Shown in pieces: positions 1 through 14,000 of a stretch of DNA of 64,000 nucleotides. Positions within the stretch are counted from its first letter, which is position 1. Each line of letters opens with the position of its first letter. Position numbers and translations under genes: made by a program. This DNA is from Symsagittifera roscoffensis (lineage: Eukaryota > Xenacoelomorpha > Acoela > Convolutidae), in NCBI RefSeq assembly GCF_963678635.1, contig NC_087068.1, forward strand, positions 44,683,013-44,747,012, written 5' to 3'. Under the pieces are notes generated by a model. It saw nothing but the letters and a program-made list of their open reading frames with translations, had not been told where the DNA came from and did no database searches.

Positions 1-778
1 TAAGAGTTCCCTTGAATGCGGACCCTTGAGGCGCTCCGCTGAACGTTGCAGCACTCTTTGATCTTTCCACTTCAGCACTGTTTCCGGAACCACTTAAGCT
101 CCTCCGATTACCTCCCATACTGCTTTGAGACCTGTAAGCAGTTCGTGAATACTCTTTTCCACTTGAGCTACGGCTTAAGTCAGCACTTCGATTTCCAACG
201 TTCGAGAGATTTTGATTGGACGCTTTTTGTAGAGCATCGTCTTTTTGCATCATGCTACTCGAAGTTTGACCTTCTGAAATTGAACTCATTTCTTTACCAG
301 ATGAAGATCCTTTGCTCGCCTGTCTTGTTATCTCAGCCAAAAGTGAAGTTCTCGAGTTATCTGATATCCTGCGTCCAGCGATTGTAGAGTTCAAAGACAT
401 GTCCGAGTTAGCGCGGGACATCTTAGTTCCCCTGGTTGCATAAGTTCCAGCACTGCTTTGAGAACGGGTTTCTGGGTTTCGACTCCCGGCCACGGATTTT
501 GCAAGCGCTTGGTCCGAGTTGAAACCTGAGGTGTTCGCGTTATATGTCGACGACATAGCACGGGAACCAGCGACTGACTTGGCAAGAGCTTTGTCAGAAT
601 TCGACATTGCTGTCGATCCTGAATTGTCGTAAGTTGCGCCTGTGTTTTTAGACATAGCATCCGGTTGTTTCATGCTCATACTTTTGCTGGCTGCCGATTC
701 ACTGACACTAACTGCTGTAATTGCGATTCCAGCACTAGGTTTGGAAGTAGCCACTTTTGATGGTTTGGGTTGGTTCAT
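1..778 (-). CDS. Ser-rich repetitive protein, 5' part, runs off the left edge
   Basis: From an ATG at 778-776 the minus strand stays open to base 1, at least 259 codons with no stop. An in-frame TGA lies 13-15 bases upstream of the ATG, so this is either a true start or an exon whose acceptor lies inside the frame. The product is rich in Ser, Ala, Lys and Gly, with no signal peptide or membrane segment. It contains a diverged internal duplication: SDKALAKSVAGSR at residues 61-73 and SDQALAKSVAGSR at 88-100. RSQSS also occurs twice further on. I do not recognise the family. It is on the same strand as HYDIN, 1.1 kb downstream of the last HYDIN exon found. It could be a separate gene, a gene nested in a HYDIN intron, or a low-complexity HYDIN insert; HYDIN here already has several Ser-rich linker exons. 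Composition and frame length support coding; function is unknown. Confidence 0.6.
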   Translation of the reverse strand, partial: MNQPKPSKVATSKPSAGIAITAVSVSESAASKSMSMKQPDAMSKNTGATYDNSGSTAMSNSDKALAKSVAGSRAMSSTYNANTSGFNSDQALAKSVAGSRNPETRSQSSAGTYATRGTKMSRANSDMSLNSTIAGRRISDNSRTSLLAEITRQASKGSSSGKEMSSISEGQTSSSMMQKDDALQKASNQNLSNVGNRSADLSRSSSGKEYSRTAYRSQSSMGGNRRSLSGSGNSAEVERSKSAATFSGAPQGSAFKGTL

Positions 779-1871
779 AACGACAAAAACTCAGTTTTTT
801 TACCGGAAAAACTCAAAATGTCTAGCCGCTCAAAATTTGATATGAGCAATTAGCTAGCTATACAGACCATAAAATATCGCCGGTCAGGAGTTTGACGTTT
901 GAACGAATAAAGCAAAAATATATAAATACAGAAGAATTTAAAGCGTTGTTTTAGCTGTGATAATCTTGGTTTGCTCAAAGCGTGAAATGATAAAGCGGAG
1001 TTCAGAGTCAACAGGTATGCTGCTGTCATCAATCAATATCAGAAAAATGATTTTTCCTTGTTACCAAAAAAGGCACGTGCAGTTTTGCAATTTATTTAAC
1101 TTTGAATAAAGTACAACATGTATTACGCGTATATAATTTTATTTCGGCTCTTTTTCCTTTTCCGCCCCACCTCAAATAAACATCAATTTAATGGTGTAAC
1201 GAGGGGTTTTACAAAGTAATGAAGATCAAATATGTTTGCCATAGCCTAATTAGTCCGCATGCCAATTTTTGTAACAATCTGAGGCTCTTTTTCCTTTTCC
1301 CTGCCATTTTTTACGTAAATTTTTTATGTTGACCACATTGTCCGATTGTTATGAAAATTTACATACAAGGCCTCGACAAACATATTTGGTCTTCATACTC
1401 AACCTCGTAAAACCACTCGTTACACTAATATATTGAAGCTCGTGTGAGGGGGGGGGGGGGTTTGAAGAGCCCAATCTGACAATGTGAACGCGATAATTAC
1501 TATTGAAATTTCGCAGGTGGGGTGAAAAGGAAAAAAAGCCTATATTTCTTGTCAAAATCTTACTAGGCAAAAAATTTAAGCTCTGGGAATTCTTTCTTCC
1601 TCTTATCAGCAGTTTTTTACGTCTGATGGCTACGAAAACGAGCATTCTGGCTAATTAGGCTCACATAAGCATATTTGGTCTTCATACTGCCACGGTCACT
1701 GTTGCTGGGTAAAAAACAGGAAGAGTAACATAGCTCATTTCCGGCCTTATAGTGAAAGATGATAGCCCACCAAACTATATTTTGGTAATAGGCAAGGGAG
1801 TAAAAGATTTTGCTGTGCAACGTGGAATAGTATAATCGGAAAGAGTCGATGCCATTTAGTGCAGTACTAGC
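779..1871. other. Non-coding stretch between HYDIN exon 23 and the Ser-rich frame
   Basis: No exon is visible on either strand. HYDIN exon 23 ends at the start of a beta-domain, and the family's expected continuation is not found here on the minus strand. Most of the interval is a foldback repeat. A run of 13 G lies at 1448-1460. Confidence 0.55.
1139..1690. repeat. Foldback element with nested inverted arms
   Basis: The arm at about 1146-1172 (GGCTCTTTTTCCTTTTCC...) is the near-complement of 1512-1540. Inside it, 1192-1240 is the near-complement of 1369-1431, sharing GTGTAACGAG and CAAATATGTTTG. A second partial copy of the outer arm lies at 1282-1306 and another inverted copy of the inner arm at about 1648-1690. 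This suggests one foldback element inserted in or partly duplicating another. I see no coding capacity in it. Confidence 0.7.
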
Positions 1872-2028
1872 CTTTTTCTCCCCCACAGACAGAGAAATGT
1901 TGTGAGTGTCCATAATGAATGTGGTCTCGTTGGAGTCCTGCAGGAAGCACATGGACATCTCCACGTCCAAGAGGGAGTCGTTGAACAAACAGAACTTTTC
2001 CATGTTCTCAGGGTAGGCCGTCTCTTTA
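1872..2028 (-). CDS. HYDIN: HYDIN exon 23: start of next beta-domain, last one found
   Basis: Acceptor GTTTTGTCTAG|TAAAGA, phase 2. Encodes KETAYPENMEKFCLFNDSLL, then DVEMSMCFLQDSNETTFIMD and ISLSVGEKK, a clear continuation of the ASH series. The donor is either GC (AAAAAG|GCTAGT, end 1872, phase 0), which stops where the family's exon-like block ends, or a weaker GT four bases later (end 1868, phase 1). The next family segment is not present to the left. Confidence 0.92.
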
Positions 2029-5000
2029 CTAGACAAAACTACGCTTTTTATGAACTTAATTACAATACACAATCCACACCACTTGCGATATAAAAATGAA
2101 TGACTGCGATTAAAATCAATCAAAAAAATCAAAAATTGTAAAAACCTTCAAAAATTGTTTTTGTCATAAAAAGTTATAAAAATTACAAAACAAGCCCAAG
2201 ATCCCAAAAAAATTACCTGCACCATTAGCAATTTTACATGTAGCTTTCGGAAAGCTAGAAAAAAGCCTAAATTTCAAAAAAAAGTCTGTTCTGCAGGAAC
2301 TAAGCCGGCAAAAATAAGCAGAGAGGCAAAAACTGCCAAACATTTCCAGCTTGCAAAAAAGTTGTTGATGCGCCAAGTTGTTGATCGAATTTGATTTTAT
2401 TCATAAAGGAAGTATTTGAGTTAGTCCAGGATCAAGGAGGTTAGTCATGTGAACAAAGTTATTTACTGGAAAAAAGTCTAGTACCCAATTGCAATATCCT
2501 TGCTTATCGCAAGGGAAATAAAAGTAATAGCAAAACATAGCAGTCAGTTGGAAAAGAGTCAATCAAAGCAAGGAGACAGAAAAAAATACAGAAAAACTCA
2601 ATTTGAAAATAGATGACCTTAAAGCACTTTGAATATTAAGAACAATTTATGATAGGCAGTTTTTTGATACAATTAACCCAATTTGAGAAAACTGGGTTAT
2701 AAGGTAAAAATTTTGCTCCGCAGGGAAATTTGAAATGTAAATTTCACTTACGAAACTAATAGTCGATCACGTTTTTGTGACCTTTACACTTTTGCTGTTC
2801 GATTAACAAAAGAAGTGAACTGAACTTTAAAAGAAACCAAAAATCATACTGCGAAAAACCAAATTTGAGACTAAAAAAATTTAAAGACTTTCTGAAAAAA
2901 TGAGGCGACCAATGGCTGATCGAATTGAAGCCAAAACACTCAAACAGACCAACGATGAACAGAAATTTCATCAGAAGCTATTTTTCCCGACTTCAATTAT
3001 CCCCAAATTTATGTAAATCGCCATCAAACATCTATGCAAACTTAAATTTTAGTGCTCTTGAATAACTCGAAATTAATTAAAGATAAATCACTTTGATGAT
3101 TAGCTTACTCGTCTCGTTTTTTATTCAGCAACAGGGGTCCAAACTCGAAACAGTTGCCAGATCCAACATAGCACTTCTTCGCGATCTCTTTCTTTCCCAA
3201 CACTTTCTTGCACGACGGGAACAGCACTCTGGGTTCTCTGGATATCGCCGGAAAACAGGAGATGCCTCGGAGGTGTAGTTGGTATCTGCGTCTTGTGCCG
3301 ACTAGTTCAAAATTTAGCGTTTGGTCGAACTGCCCGGCAGATGAAGCAATGAAGCGTACTCGTATAGTTCGCTCGCCTTTCGGAGCGATCACCCATCGTA
3401 GGATGTTTAATCTGAAAAGTAGAAAAACATAAATTATGTAGATTTTTTAAAATTTTATTCATCACTAATTTTTTGTCTCTTCTGTGCCAAGAAAGACTTG
3501 ATCCAGATTAAGTTTCAAAAACTTGGAAGAAGCAGCTTTGCAGTTTTGTGGATATTGATAATTGGATCTTTAGTCTTTTCATTTCAACTAATGTGGTTAA
3601 TTTAACTCCCACCCGCATCCAGTTTCAAGCGTTAATAATCGATTATAATATGATTTTAGTACCAGTCTTACAGAAATTGAGAAAAAATTGATTTTAATCA
3701 ATTAATAATCGATTATAATCTCTCTTTTCGAAATCAAATATAATCAATTATAATATCTTTGATTTTTGAAGATGATAGAAATTTAATTCATTGACATGAC
3801 CGAAAAAAAACGAAACCATCTGAACGGTTTCAAAATTTTCAGTTTTGTGCCTCAATCATCTGTGCTTTTTGAATGATCATCGGTATAAGCCAGGTATAAA
3901 CCTCTACATAAGCCAACAATAGAATTTCAAAAATCTGGAGATAATAATTGCTGAAAAACTAAAGTTTACTTGTTATATTGACCTACGTTGCAAACGATTG
4001 GCTCAATTCAACAGTATACTCTTCCAAGGAAGAAACTTTTTCTCAACCAAGTCATTACTTCTGTTCTATAATGCATATGCGTAATCAGTTTTTTCATGGA
4101 ATACTGGTTTACGGGACAGCCAGTAAATCCAACTTTATTAGGATCTTGATTTTCCTGAAGCGTATGCTATGCACAATTTTTTTTCAAAAAAAGAATGGAT
4201 CATGTCTCAACTTACTTTCATACAAACAGACACTGTTTACGAACTTTTCTTTATTGCAATATTCAAGAAAACTATTTTACAGCGTGTAGCCTGACACGAA
4301 ATATAACTGTTATGAAATGTTATGAGATCCAATCCAACAGTTTATGCAATGAGAAGAGTAAAAAAATACTTCCACCTTTGAAACATTGGACGAATAACAA
4401 TGGGTAAATCTTTTACTATCCCAAAAAGACGATGCCTCATTTTTTTAAAACTAAAAAATGACCTTCAACTCCAAAAATATCAAGATTTCCCTAAAAAAGT
4501 TTTAGCGTGTGTTGATAAAAACGTTAAGTATTTCAAATATAACAGCGTTTTAACGGATTTTTTTTACTGGTCAATTTACCTCTCGGCTGGGTACTTGCTT
4601 TAACTACTTCCAATATTTTTCCAGGTTGTTCGTTGCAAGCCAGTAGGCTAATGAGGGTCCTTGGTGTTTGATTATATACACGCACAATATGAGCTCTGCA
4701 TTTAAAATACCAGAAATGAATTCATAATCACACAAGACTGCTTATATCAGGGCGAAGCCTTGAATATCCCGACTGCCTTTTAAGGTTTATGGAGCAGTAA
4801 TAACATCTATCATTAACAAATTAAATGTAATAAGAAATGAATTTTTTTTTAATTTGAAATTTTTCTATGAAAATCACCCCCCCCACACGCCATATAAACT
4901 ACAAAAGAATAAATTTCGCTCCTTTCACAAATCAATAATGGCAAATAAGCTTCTTTCAACCAATTTCGAACAATTTCTAAAACGGATTAAATCTCCGCTT

Positions 5001-8000
5001 ACGCGTTACTAGCGCGAAGTATATCGCGCGGTAATTGTCCCAAATTGGCCAAAATGGCAATTTTTAAACCCCCGTAACTTACGAAAAACAATCACAGGTA
5101 AAATATCTTTTCAAATTTGAGCTCAGGGCAACAATACCTTTCGAATGATATAAAAAAAATTCCGTCAAAAATGGTTAGTTAAAAAGTCGAAATTTGCCTG
5201 AAAAAAACACCGAGCACAAATATTCCGTTACTTTCGTATCAAAAGTCTGAACAATAAGTATATGTATAACTCTCTCCTAAATAAATATATTATTACTGTG
5301 ATATGAATATTTGTTTTAAAAAAATTAGTTCACAACATCTGTCTGACCTCGGAAGAGCCGAATCATCCTCTTGCACGAGACCAAACACAGCCTCAGTCGG
5401 TTCAGCAGCACTGCTCTTTCCGCCCGACTTCTTCGTGCCACCAGAAGCAGCACCTGAGTCCTCTCCCGCAGTCGTCTTCTTACTCTTACTCGACTTCTCT
5501 TTGCTCCCGCCTAGAGTCCCAGTTCGACTCGATTTGGAATCTTTCTCTCGGCTGCTCTCTTTTTCTTTCTTGCCTAAAAATATCATGTTTTTTCGGAAAA
5601 TTAATTTGACAAAACCGGTTTTCAATTTAAATGTCCAAGTTTTTTATTTGTGCTCTTTGAATAAGCGAAATTCATTTTCGAAAAGAGGCCAAAAACAAAA
5701 AAGGTTTACTAGAAAACGTATGTGGTTTTTTTTTTGAATGATTGAACTATTCAAAATTGAAATAAGTGTTTACAAAAACTGGTATTTAGATTTCTCGAAA
5801 CTGCTCACTTCATTTCAAAAGTCAAGGTTGAAATTAAATCCTCATTTCAGCTTTTTAAATCAGTGCTTGTTGAAGGGGAAAATCAAATCAAAATTAAAGA
5901 TTTTGGCCATTCTGTCATCAAGAAAAAAATCTTTTGTCGACTCAATTTTTAACCAGTTGAACCATTTCATGATCAAACAATTTTCAAAAAAGCAGAGGTG
6001 AGTTCAAGTAGCTGAGTTTTTAAAGCTTTTATTTATCAATGGATGTAAGCATTACAATATTCACATGAAGCTGTTTAAATTATGAGTATGCAACAAAAAT
6101 TGAACAAAAAACAGCAAAAGGGAAACATAAAGCAGAGATGTTTATCATTTCATAGAGGTAGAATTCAAGTCAACATACAAGAATGCTCAAAGTTACTGCT
6201 GCTTGTAGAAGTAAGCTACTCGCAGAACAATCGTTTAAATACCATCCAATAGGTGTTTAAATGAATAAGATCAACATTACGAGGCCAAAATGTGTCTTAT
6301 GAGGCTGTAAGCGAATTCGGAAAAAGGTTGACAAGGCTCTGAAATGGAATCCGCAACAAAGCTAAAATTTCATTGATGAGAATACAGAGACAAATGGCTG
6401 AAGAAATACTGTACCGATCAAAAAACTTGCTCAAGCAGTAAAATTTGGAGAATCTAGAATAAAACTTGCGGAATCCATAAACAGAAAAATGCACATGCGC
6501 GACGTTGCCAAATACTCCTTTTGTTAGTGGAATCCGCATTTTGTTAGCAAAGTTTAGAAGAAAATGGTTACATGTTTAAATTGTTTGCACAAAAATTGAT
6601 AAGGTGAAATTTGTTTTACCCAGCTTTTTTTGTAAAACCTCTATTTTCGTTACATTAGGAAAAAACCACCATCAACAATTAAGATAAAAGTCACAATCAG
6701 CAATTAGGTCAAAAGTCAGCAATTAGCAAAAATGTCATCGTCAACAAATAGAATAAAAGTCCCAGGATCAATGAGGATAAAAGTCAGCGTAAGCAATTTT
6801 GATAAGAGTCAACTTCAGGAATTTGGATAAAAGTCAACGGCAGCAATTAAGATAAAAGTGCCAACAGTTACTAAGATGAAGACTATAAAAGTAAGAGACT
6901 TTCAGCATTTTAGATGAAATGTATCAGCTTTATTTATATCTGGGTTCACCATCCTCTAACCAATCCCTATCGTAAAATGATTTGAACTAGATTGAGTTGA
7001 AAAAAGGACATTCATCCCAAAAGCTGAAACAAGATCGCTCGCATATCAGAGCAAAGCCCTGAATGTTCCGACTGCCCCTTAATCCATATCGAATAGACTT
7101 TTGGGAAAGGAAACTAAAAAGAAAATATTGAAAAACAATAAATTTTGGACAACATCAAAGATCAAGTGTGAAAATTTTAGTCGTACAAAATTAATACGAT
7201 TTTGCTGAGCGGGAATATTCACCACGCATAAATAATTCGCGTTACGCTTTCAGGATTATGGATAAAATCTTCGAAGTGTGCATAAATTAGTCCAGAGCAT
7301 GGCCAAATTGGCGATTTTTCAAATCCCAAAACTGCAAAAAATATCTTTTTAAATTTGATTTTAGGAAGTCGATATCTTCAATGGGGCATAAAATCACCGA
7401 AAATTGACTGAATAAAAAAAACCCTCCCAAATACAAAAATATTCCGTTTTCTTCGAAAGTCGGAACAAAAAATAAGTGAGAAATTGATGCATACGTTGGC
7501 AGCTATAAGGTACATCCATAATTGTTCCGACTTTCGAAGCAAGAGCGGAACAATTATTTAACTTGAGCTCTTTTTGAAGATTTGTCTTGGAATCTATAAA
7601 CTATATTCGAATCCTTGTTTTTTAATACCGCAATTGCTTTTTACTGTTCCGACTTTCGAAGAAATTGACGGGATATTTGTGCTCGAGAAGATTTTTTTCC
7701 AGACAAAATTCGATTATTTAACTAGCAATTTTTGAAAAAAAAATAAATATTTATCATTTGAAAAGTACTGTTCTTCTGAGCTCAAATTAAAAAAATCACC
7801 TATGATCAATTTTTTGTAAAGTTATGGGGGTTTAAAGATTGCCAATTTTGGACAATTAACGCACGATATATTAGAAATAGTTCCAAATAGGATTGACGCA
7901 TGCTCTTTGGTCTATTCGATACTTTCCTACATGCAAAATCTATCACTTTGTACTTAACATAGCGTGCGGGTGGGTGATTTAGAAAAAACATCAAAATTGT

Positions 8001-11000
8001 TTTTTGAAATTTCGAAATCTTGAAATGATTTTATTTAAAATTACTCTAAAGAATTCAAACTTTAGCTCTTAGTGGTACACACTCTTTCAATCTTTCGCTT
8101 TAATAGAGTAAATCATTTTTTGAGTAATTTTTGCAAAATCTAGTAACAAATCCTGTTTCCACTAACAAATTTACAAATTCAAAATTTTCTTGAATATTCG
8201 CTTGTTTGCGGTTTCTGGGGCACAACAAAAATGCCGATGAAAATTGTTACAAACATTTGTTTGTTGATTCCGCGATAATTTGATCAGTCGATTCCATAAA
8301 CAATTTTTTTTGTTTCAAGCCTCGTACGCGGATTCCCATGACCCACACGCACCAAACAGTTCGCCTTATGGGAGCACTGTTTGTTTTGGCCTCGCAAGGA
8401 ACCTCCTAATTTTTTAAATCACAGTTTGGTCTCGTAATTTTTTAACTTTTAAGTTTTAGATATAAACTTTGGCAAAGACCTTAGGATTATAAGTGGCGCT
8501 TAGCATGCTGCGATTCCTTTTTGTTCAATTTATGGGCCAAATTTTGTATTTTATCTAGTTGTAAATTCAGTAGACACATTCTAAGCAACCGTATCATGTA
8601 TAGTTCCTTGAATTTTACCTCTTTTAAAGCTCAAGCTCTAAGCAGTTAGTTTATGATTATACTATCTTTAACTACTATTCTCTGCAGCCCAAATCGGACC
8701 GTTAGGAGATTTCGAGCTCGTACCGATGCTCATTCGGCGACTCGATTTCCGACTAGGAGCTGAAAAGTCAAACACGGATTATCAAGGAAAATATCAATAA
8801 CAAAGTAACATGAACAATAAAACAAACAGTCAAAGAACCAAAATAGATCTGATGTTCTCGTGCGTAGAAACACCAGCCGAAGTTGAAAAATTTCCAGCTT
8901 GATTTATGACTTGCAATTCCAAAACAGTCAACTTCTTGAATGCAGTTTTTTTTCATGAAGTGAACCAAAATGTTGAAGCTGAATTTCAAACTGAACAAAC
9001 TATGAAATTGAACATAAGCGAACACGATATAAGCACACATGAACAGACCTGAGGCGGAGAGGGAAGAAGGTGCAGGACTAATTGCGGCCAAGCGCAGAGC
9101 TTCTAATACAACATTTGAGGAACTATTCATCACGCGTATTTTTTGGTTAACAAACGGCTAATTTGAACTTGAGTAAAATAAACGCTTGAGTTTACGTTTT
9201 TTTATCCGTTTCAGTGAACTATGAAAAGAGGAGAAGGGTACACCATAAAGACTTCATTACATAACTAAATGCTTATAAGGAACCACCGGAACGGTTTACT
9301 GATTTGCCCTTAACTTCTTTTAAATTTAAGGCATGAATATTATTTTTTATCAAGCTAATAATTAAATAGAAGGACACTTGCTGTAATATGTAATTTGTTT
9401 CACAGAGCGAAAACAAAAGAACATGTTGTTTTTTTTCGGGTTTTTATTGGTTACTTCAATCCTCGTTCTGAGGATCCTGAAAATTGAAGACAAAGTCTCC
9501 CTAGTTAAACGAAACAAGAATGAACTTCTTCCAATTATTTGAAATTTTTATTGCATGAGTGCAAGTTTAGACAAAACTAAAATTCGGCACCGCAAAAATT
9601 ATATAAACTTTTCATAAATATTTCTGGTGCATGTAAATAATGGCGGTTATTGAGTATATAGATTTTAGATTTCAGTCAAGTTTTAGAATGTTTGACGGCA
9701 ATTCACGCAAAATCAGTGCACAAAAACAACTTTTCCATAAATTGCTAAGGGTCGAATCCTTGAACTTTTGACTCGCATTCATTGAAAAAAACTGACTGTC
9801 AGCCTCAAGTTTTTTTGTTCTCCATATAAGACATTCTGCAAGCAGCTCACCTTTCTTAAGAAGTGCTTCCTCCTTCTCCCGTTGCTCCTCCTCTTTCTTC
9901 TTCGCCAGCATCTCCCTCTCAGCCATCAAATTCCTTGAACACAAATTGGACGCTGTTTTCTGGGAAACAGTTGGAAGTAAATTGTTTACTTATACTTTAT
10001 TGTACTTTATGTTAAATAGCCTTTTAAAGTATATTAATTAAATACTTATAAAGTGGAAGTAGAAAAAAAAGAGCTCCTCGTGGAAATTAAAAATCTCGGC
10101 GATCTCCAGAGCATTTGTTAATAGCCAAAACTGCCACGTTTTTCTCAATACAGGGAAAATTTTTTGACTTTTCTAAAATCGACTAATGAGGCTGTACTTG
10201 ATACCAAACTTGACCACTATAAGTTTTCTTGGAAGTCGGGCAGAAGAAAAAACACCCATGCCATAGCTTTTATTCTAGTTAGCAACACTTAACAATATAG
10301 AGGCAGAAAACGAATCTGGAATAATTTGACTTATTTTGATGACCGACCGATGATAACTTTAGACGCATGAAAGTTTTTGTCCCAGGAGAATCAGAAACTC
10401 GAAAAACATCTCGATATCAAAAACACTATGAGCAGTGTAACATTATGACACTATGCTTAAGCTAATTAACAAAGCTTTTAGTTAATTTTTAAATTAAGTA
10501 GATTTATCTACGAGCGAACCAATCAGCATTAAGGTTAATCAGTTCTTAAGAGTAATCTGTTTTAGCACCAGTAATTATAACTTATATGCAACTGTTCTCG
10601 TTATGCAAAATGGATATCTAAGGTGGTTTGGAACCATTCATTTATTTTTTAAACTCACGGGTCGTCTAATGCGGCGGCTATGAATGAGAAGTTGACACTG
10701 GGGTCTGGTCCAATGTGGGGTTTCCTCTTGAGGGGAAATGGAACCACGGAGAAGGTGGCAGAGGGAGGCACAGGGGGTCCAGTGATGCCGATGCCCAGAC
10801 CCTCGTGGAGCTGGAATCAAACAGTAGAATGATATGTGCGGTTCCCAGTCATATGAGCCGTTTCTATGTGAGGTTTCGATTATATGCGGGGAATCGTGTA
10901 AGAATGGATTCATAATAGTTTTACTTTATAACAATTGAGTTCATGTTTTCAAAAACTCTGACTTCTAATATTTATAACTTTTAATTTAAAAAGCTTAAAA

Positions 11001-14000
11001 AAACAATGCCAAGGCATGAATGAAAAATAACTAAAGACAGTAATTTGTTGTAAAAGCTTAAGCAGCAAAAATCCTAATTGCATTGACGTTGAAGCATATA
11101 TTGACAGATGAACAGAACAATTAACGTTTTAGTACCTACCAGAACATTAATTTTGAGTTAAACTCTAATATGGTCCAATAAAAAACATTGCCAAAAGATA
11201 CTTGGAAAAATGTTAATAAACCCAGTGAACCAAAATAAGAAGGACTTTTTGAACATTTTCAAGTTTGGAATTTCGGAGAAAAAATAATATCATTAAAAAC
11301 TCTTTGAAATCCAAAATTTTTTAGGGTTACCACTTTTTCTTAAAACTAACCCGATTAGAAACAAGATAGCCGGTTATTGTGGAATAAGCACAGACTGTTC
11401 TGACTATAGTCTTAGATAAAACTTCAGAAAAAGTTTTTTCAAACTATGTGGTTTTTTTTCTGCGTGGTGTGATGAAACGATCTGAACGAAAAACTAAAAC
11501 TGAGGCATATTCGAAAAACATAGTAAAATAGGCAAACTGGACAACAATTTTTGACAAAAAATCAATGGAAAAGCGAATAAAAAATGTTTAAAAATTCAAA
11601 AATTTTATTTTTTTTTGCAGAAATTTTTCTGGCGCTAAAGATTCTCAAAATGGCACTAAAAATTTCAAAAGCTAACTTTACTCGAGAAAAAAAAAGTTTT
11701 CACGGCTTAAACTCTGCTTAAATAAACTATTGTAAGCCTTCAAACTTTATTTTGACAAAATAGACCACACATTAGCTCAAAAATAGACCACACATTCAAA
11801 AAATTGCTCTAAAATGGCGTTTTTAATTCTAAAATGGCGCTAAAAGACTTGAAAAATTTATTTTTCTCGAAAAATTTCAATTTTCACATCTTAAATTGAA
11901 CTAAAAAGCCTTTCTTTGTAATGTTAGCCTGCTGCACGCTCGCTTTATTCCCTCGAATTTAGACTAAAAAACGAAAATTGCTGACCAATTTTTCTCGACT
12001 CCGAATAACATCTTGAATTTTTTAAATGACGTTGGAATCACGGCTGAAATGGATTCTTTCATGATATATCACTCGACCTATACCGAAGACTATTTGGGGT
12101 ACCTGATTTTGCATGGAAAAAAAAACTAAAACACACCCGAATGCAATATTCGTCCCCATTTTTAATGGTCCGCAAAAAAATGGGTCAAGAGGCTGCTCGT
12201 TTCAGGGTAAAACCCTGAGGGTACCGCTTGCCCTTTAGTATCTTCGAAACCGTTTTTGAAAACATCAATTGAAAAAAAATTGTACAATTTTCATTGCAGA
12301 AAATGACTTTTTGTATTATTTACACTAAATATATTGCCTTAATTCAATTTGGAACGATTTAGGAGCAGATTACAGATTAGCCAGCCGCTTACGCAATAAC
12401 AGCACGAAATATCTAGCGCGTTTTTGTCACAAATTAGCCAAATTTAAACCTCGATAGTGTTTCAAAAAATAATCACAGGTAAAGCATCTTCTTACAGTGG
12501 AGCTCAGTACATCACTGGCCTTCAGATGGTTTAAAAAATTGCCGTTCAAGCATAGTTAGTTAAAAAACCAAAATTGGTCTGGAGAAAAACAACACCCCGA
12601 GCATAAGTATTCCGTCACTTTCTCAAAAGTCGGATCAACAAAACTGATCGTATATCAAGGCAAAATCTTTACTGTTCCAACTGCCATTAACTTGTCTTGA
12701 ACAATTTTTGTAATAAAATTTTTATATTGCAATATCAAATGTGAAGTGCTAAAATTTGAGATGAATTAAAATGACCAATTAATTGGCAATTCAATTTGGA
12801 ACGATTATGAGATCAGGTAATTTGCCACACGTGAACAATTTGCGTATGAAAACTATCAAGTTTTACTCAAGCAGCTAGGCCAACTGATTTTTAGTCTAGT
12901 ACAAGCATACTCGCAAGCATACCAGAGATTTCCGGAGCGATACCATACGCTATTAAAAAACACCAAGACATATATAAGAAAGCTCAATACGTTCATTACT
13001 GTTAAGAATCACCCCAAGCATATATATTCCTCGCTTTCTTCGAAAGTCGGAACAACAGAGTTGCTCGTATCAGGGGACGCCCCAAGTGTTCCGCCTGCCT
13101 TTTAACGTCTACGGAATAGTGTTCTACTTAAGAAAAACTACTTTTTTAATCATCCGCCTTGACATTATGTAAATTACACAGCAAAATATTTAGCATATAG
13201 TATCGTGTTAGTTAGAAAACGTAGCAAGCCCTACTTCAGTTTGGAACAACTTATAGGCCAAATTAAATCGTCGCTTACGCGTTAACAGCATGAAATATAT
13301 CGCGCGTTAATTTTCCTTAATTAGCAGCATTTAAACCCCCATAACTGAAAAAAAAGATCATAGATGAAATATCTTTTTAAATTTGACCTCAAGCTAGCAT
13401 TACGTTTCAGATGGTATAAGATGGTGTAAGATTTGCACGTTCGTAACTGGAGAACGTAATTTTCTTCCCTTTTAGCAAAAGAATATGAACAAGACAGTAA
13501 AAAATCAAATTTTAGCACAAATGTAAACAAGACTGCTCGTATCAGGGCGAATGTTGCGACTGCGTTTTAAGGCCTATGGAGCAGTAATAACAAGGAAAAA
13601 TTAAATGCAAAAAATGAAAAGAATTTTTTTTATTTTGAGATTTTTTGAGAAAATCATCCCCTCGCCAGCCATATAAAAAACAAAGTGATAGATTTCGCTC
13701 CTAGTATTAATTATCTCTGGCAAATAAGCTTCATTCAATCAATTCGGAACGCTTTCTAAGACGGATTAAATCTCCGCTCACGCATTAATAGCGCAAAATA
13801 TATTGTGCGTTTATTGTCCCAAATTGGCCGAAATGGCAACCGCCAAACCCCCATAACTTTACTGGAAAATGATAACAGGTGAAATATCTTTTCAAATTTA
13901 AGCTCAGGACAACAATACCTTTTGAATGATTTAAGAAAAATTCGTCAAAAATGGCTAGTTAAAAAATAAAAACTTGTCTGAAGAAAAAAACCACCCGAGC

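Larger units (their letters stand above)
5574..8723 (-). other. HYDIN: HYDIN intron 20, repeat-rich
   Basis: Contains a degenerate short-period repeat (6668-6885) and two or three family A elements in head-to-head order (7029-7468, 7522-7552, 7645-7995). No exon was found; the open frames at 5738-6001 and 6297-6539 are Lys/Phe-rich and lack splice-site support. Confidence 0.65.

Noticed and set aside
5303-5737. 144-codon plus-strand open frame
   Set aside because: It is the antisense shadow of HYDIN exon 21 extended by chance into the intron; the minus strand has splice sites, phase and a HYDIN context.
6668-6885. CRISPR-like spacing of GATAAAAGTCA repeats
   Set aside because: Repeats are degenerate, spacing is irregular and the setting is an animal intron; a decayed minisatellite explains it.
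9672-9850. Continuation of HYDIN exon 18 to the stop of its open frame
   Set aside because: A strong GTGAGC donor ends the exon at 9851 and the codons beyond it are intron-like; the phase also fits exon 19.
10715-10915. Plus-strand open frame and an alternative minus-strand frame over 10638-10913
   Set aside because: Both are shadows of HYDIN exon 17, whose frame carries the diagnostic GITGPPVPP motif.
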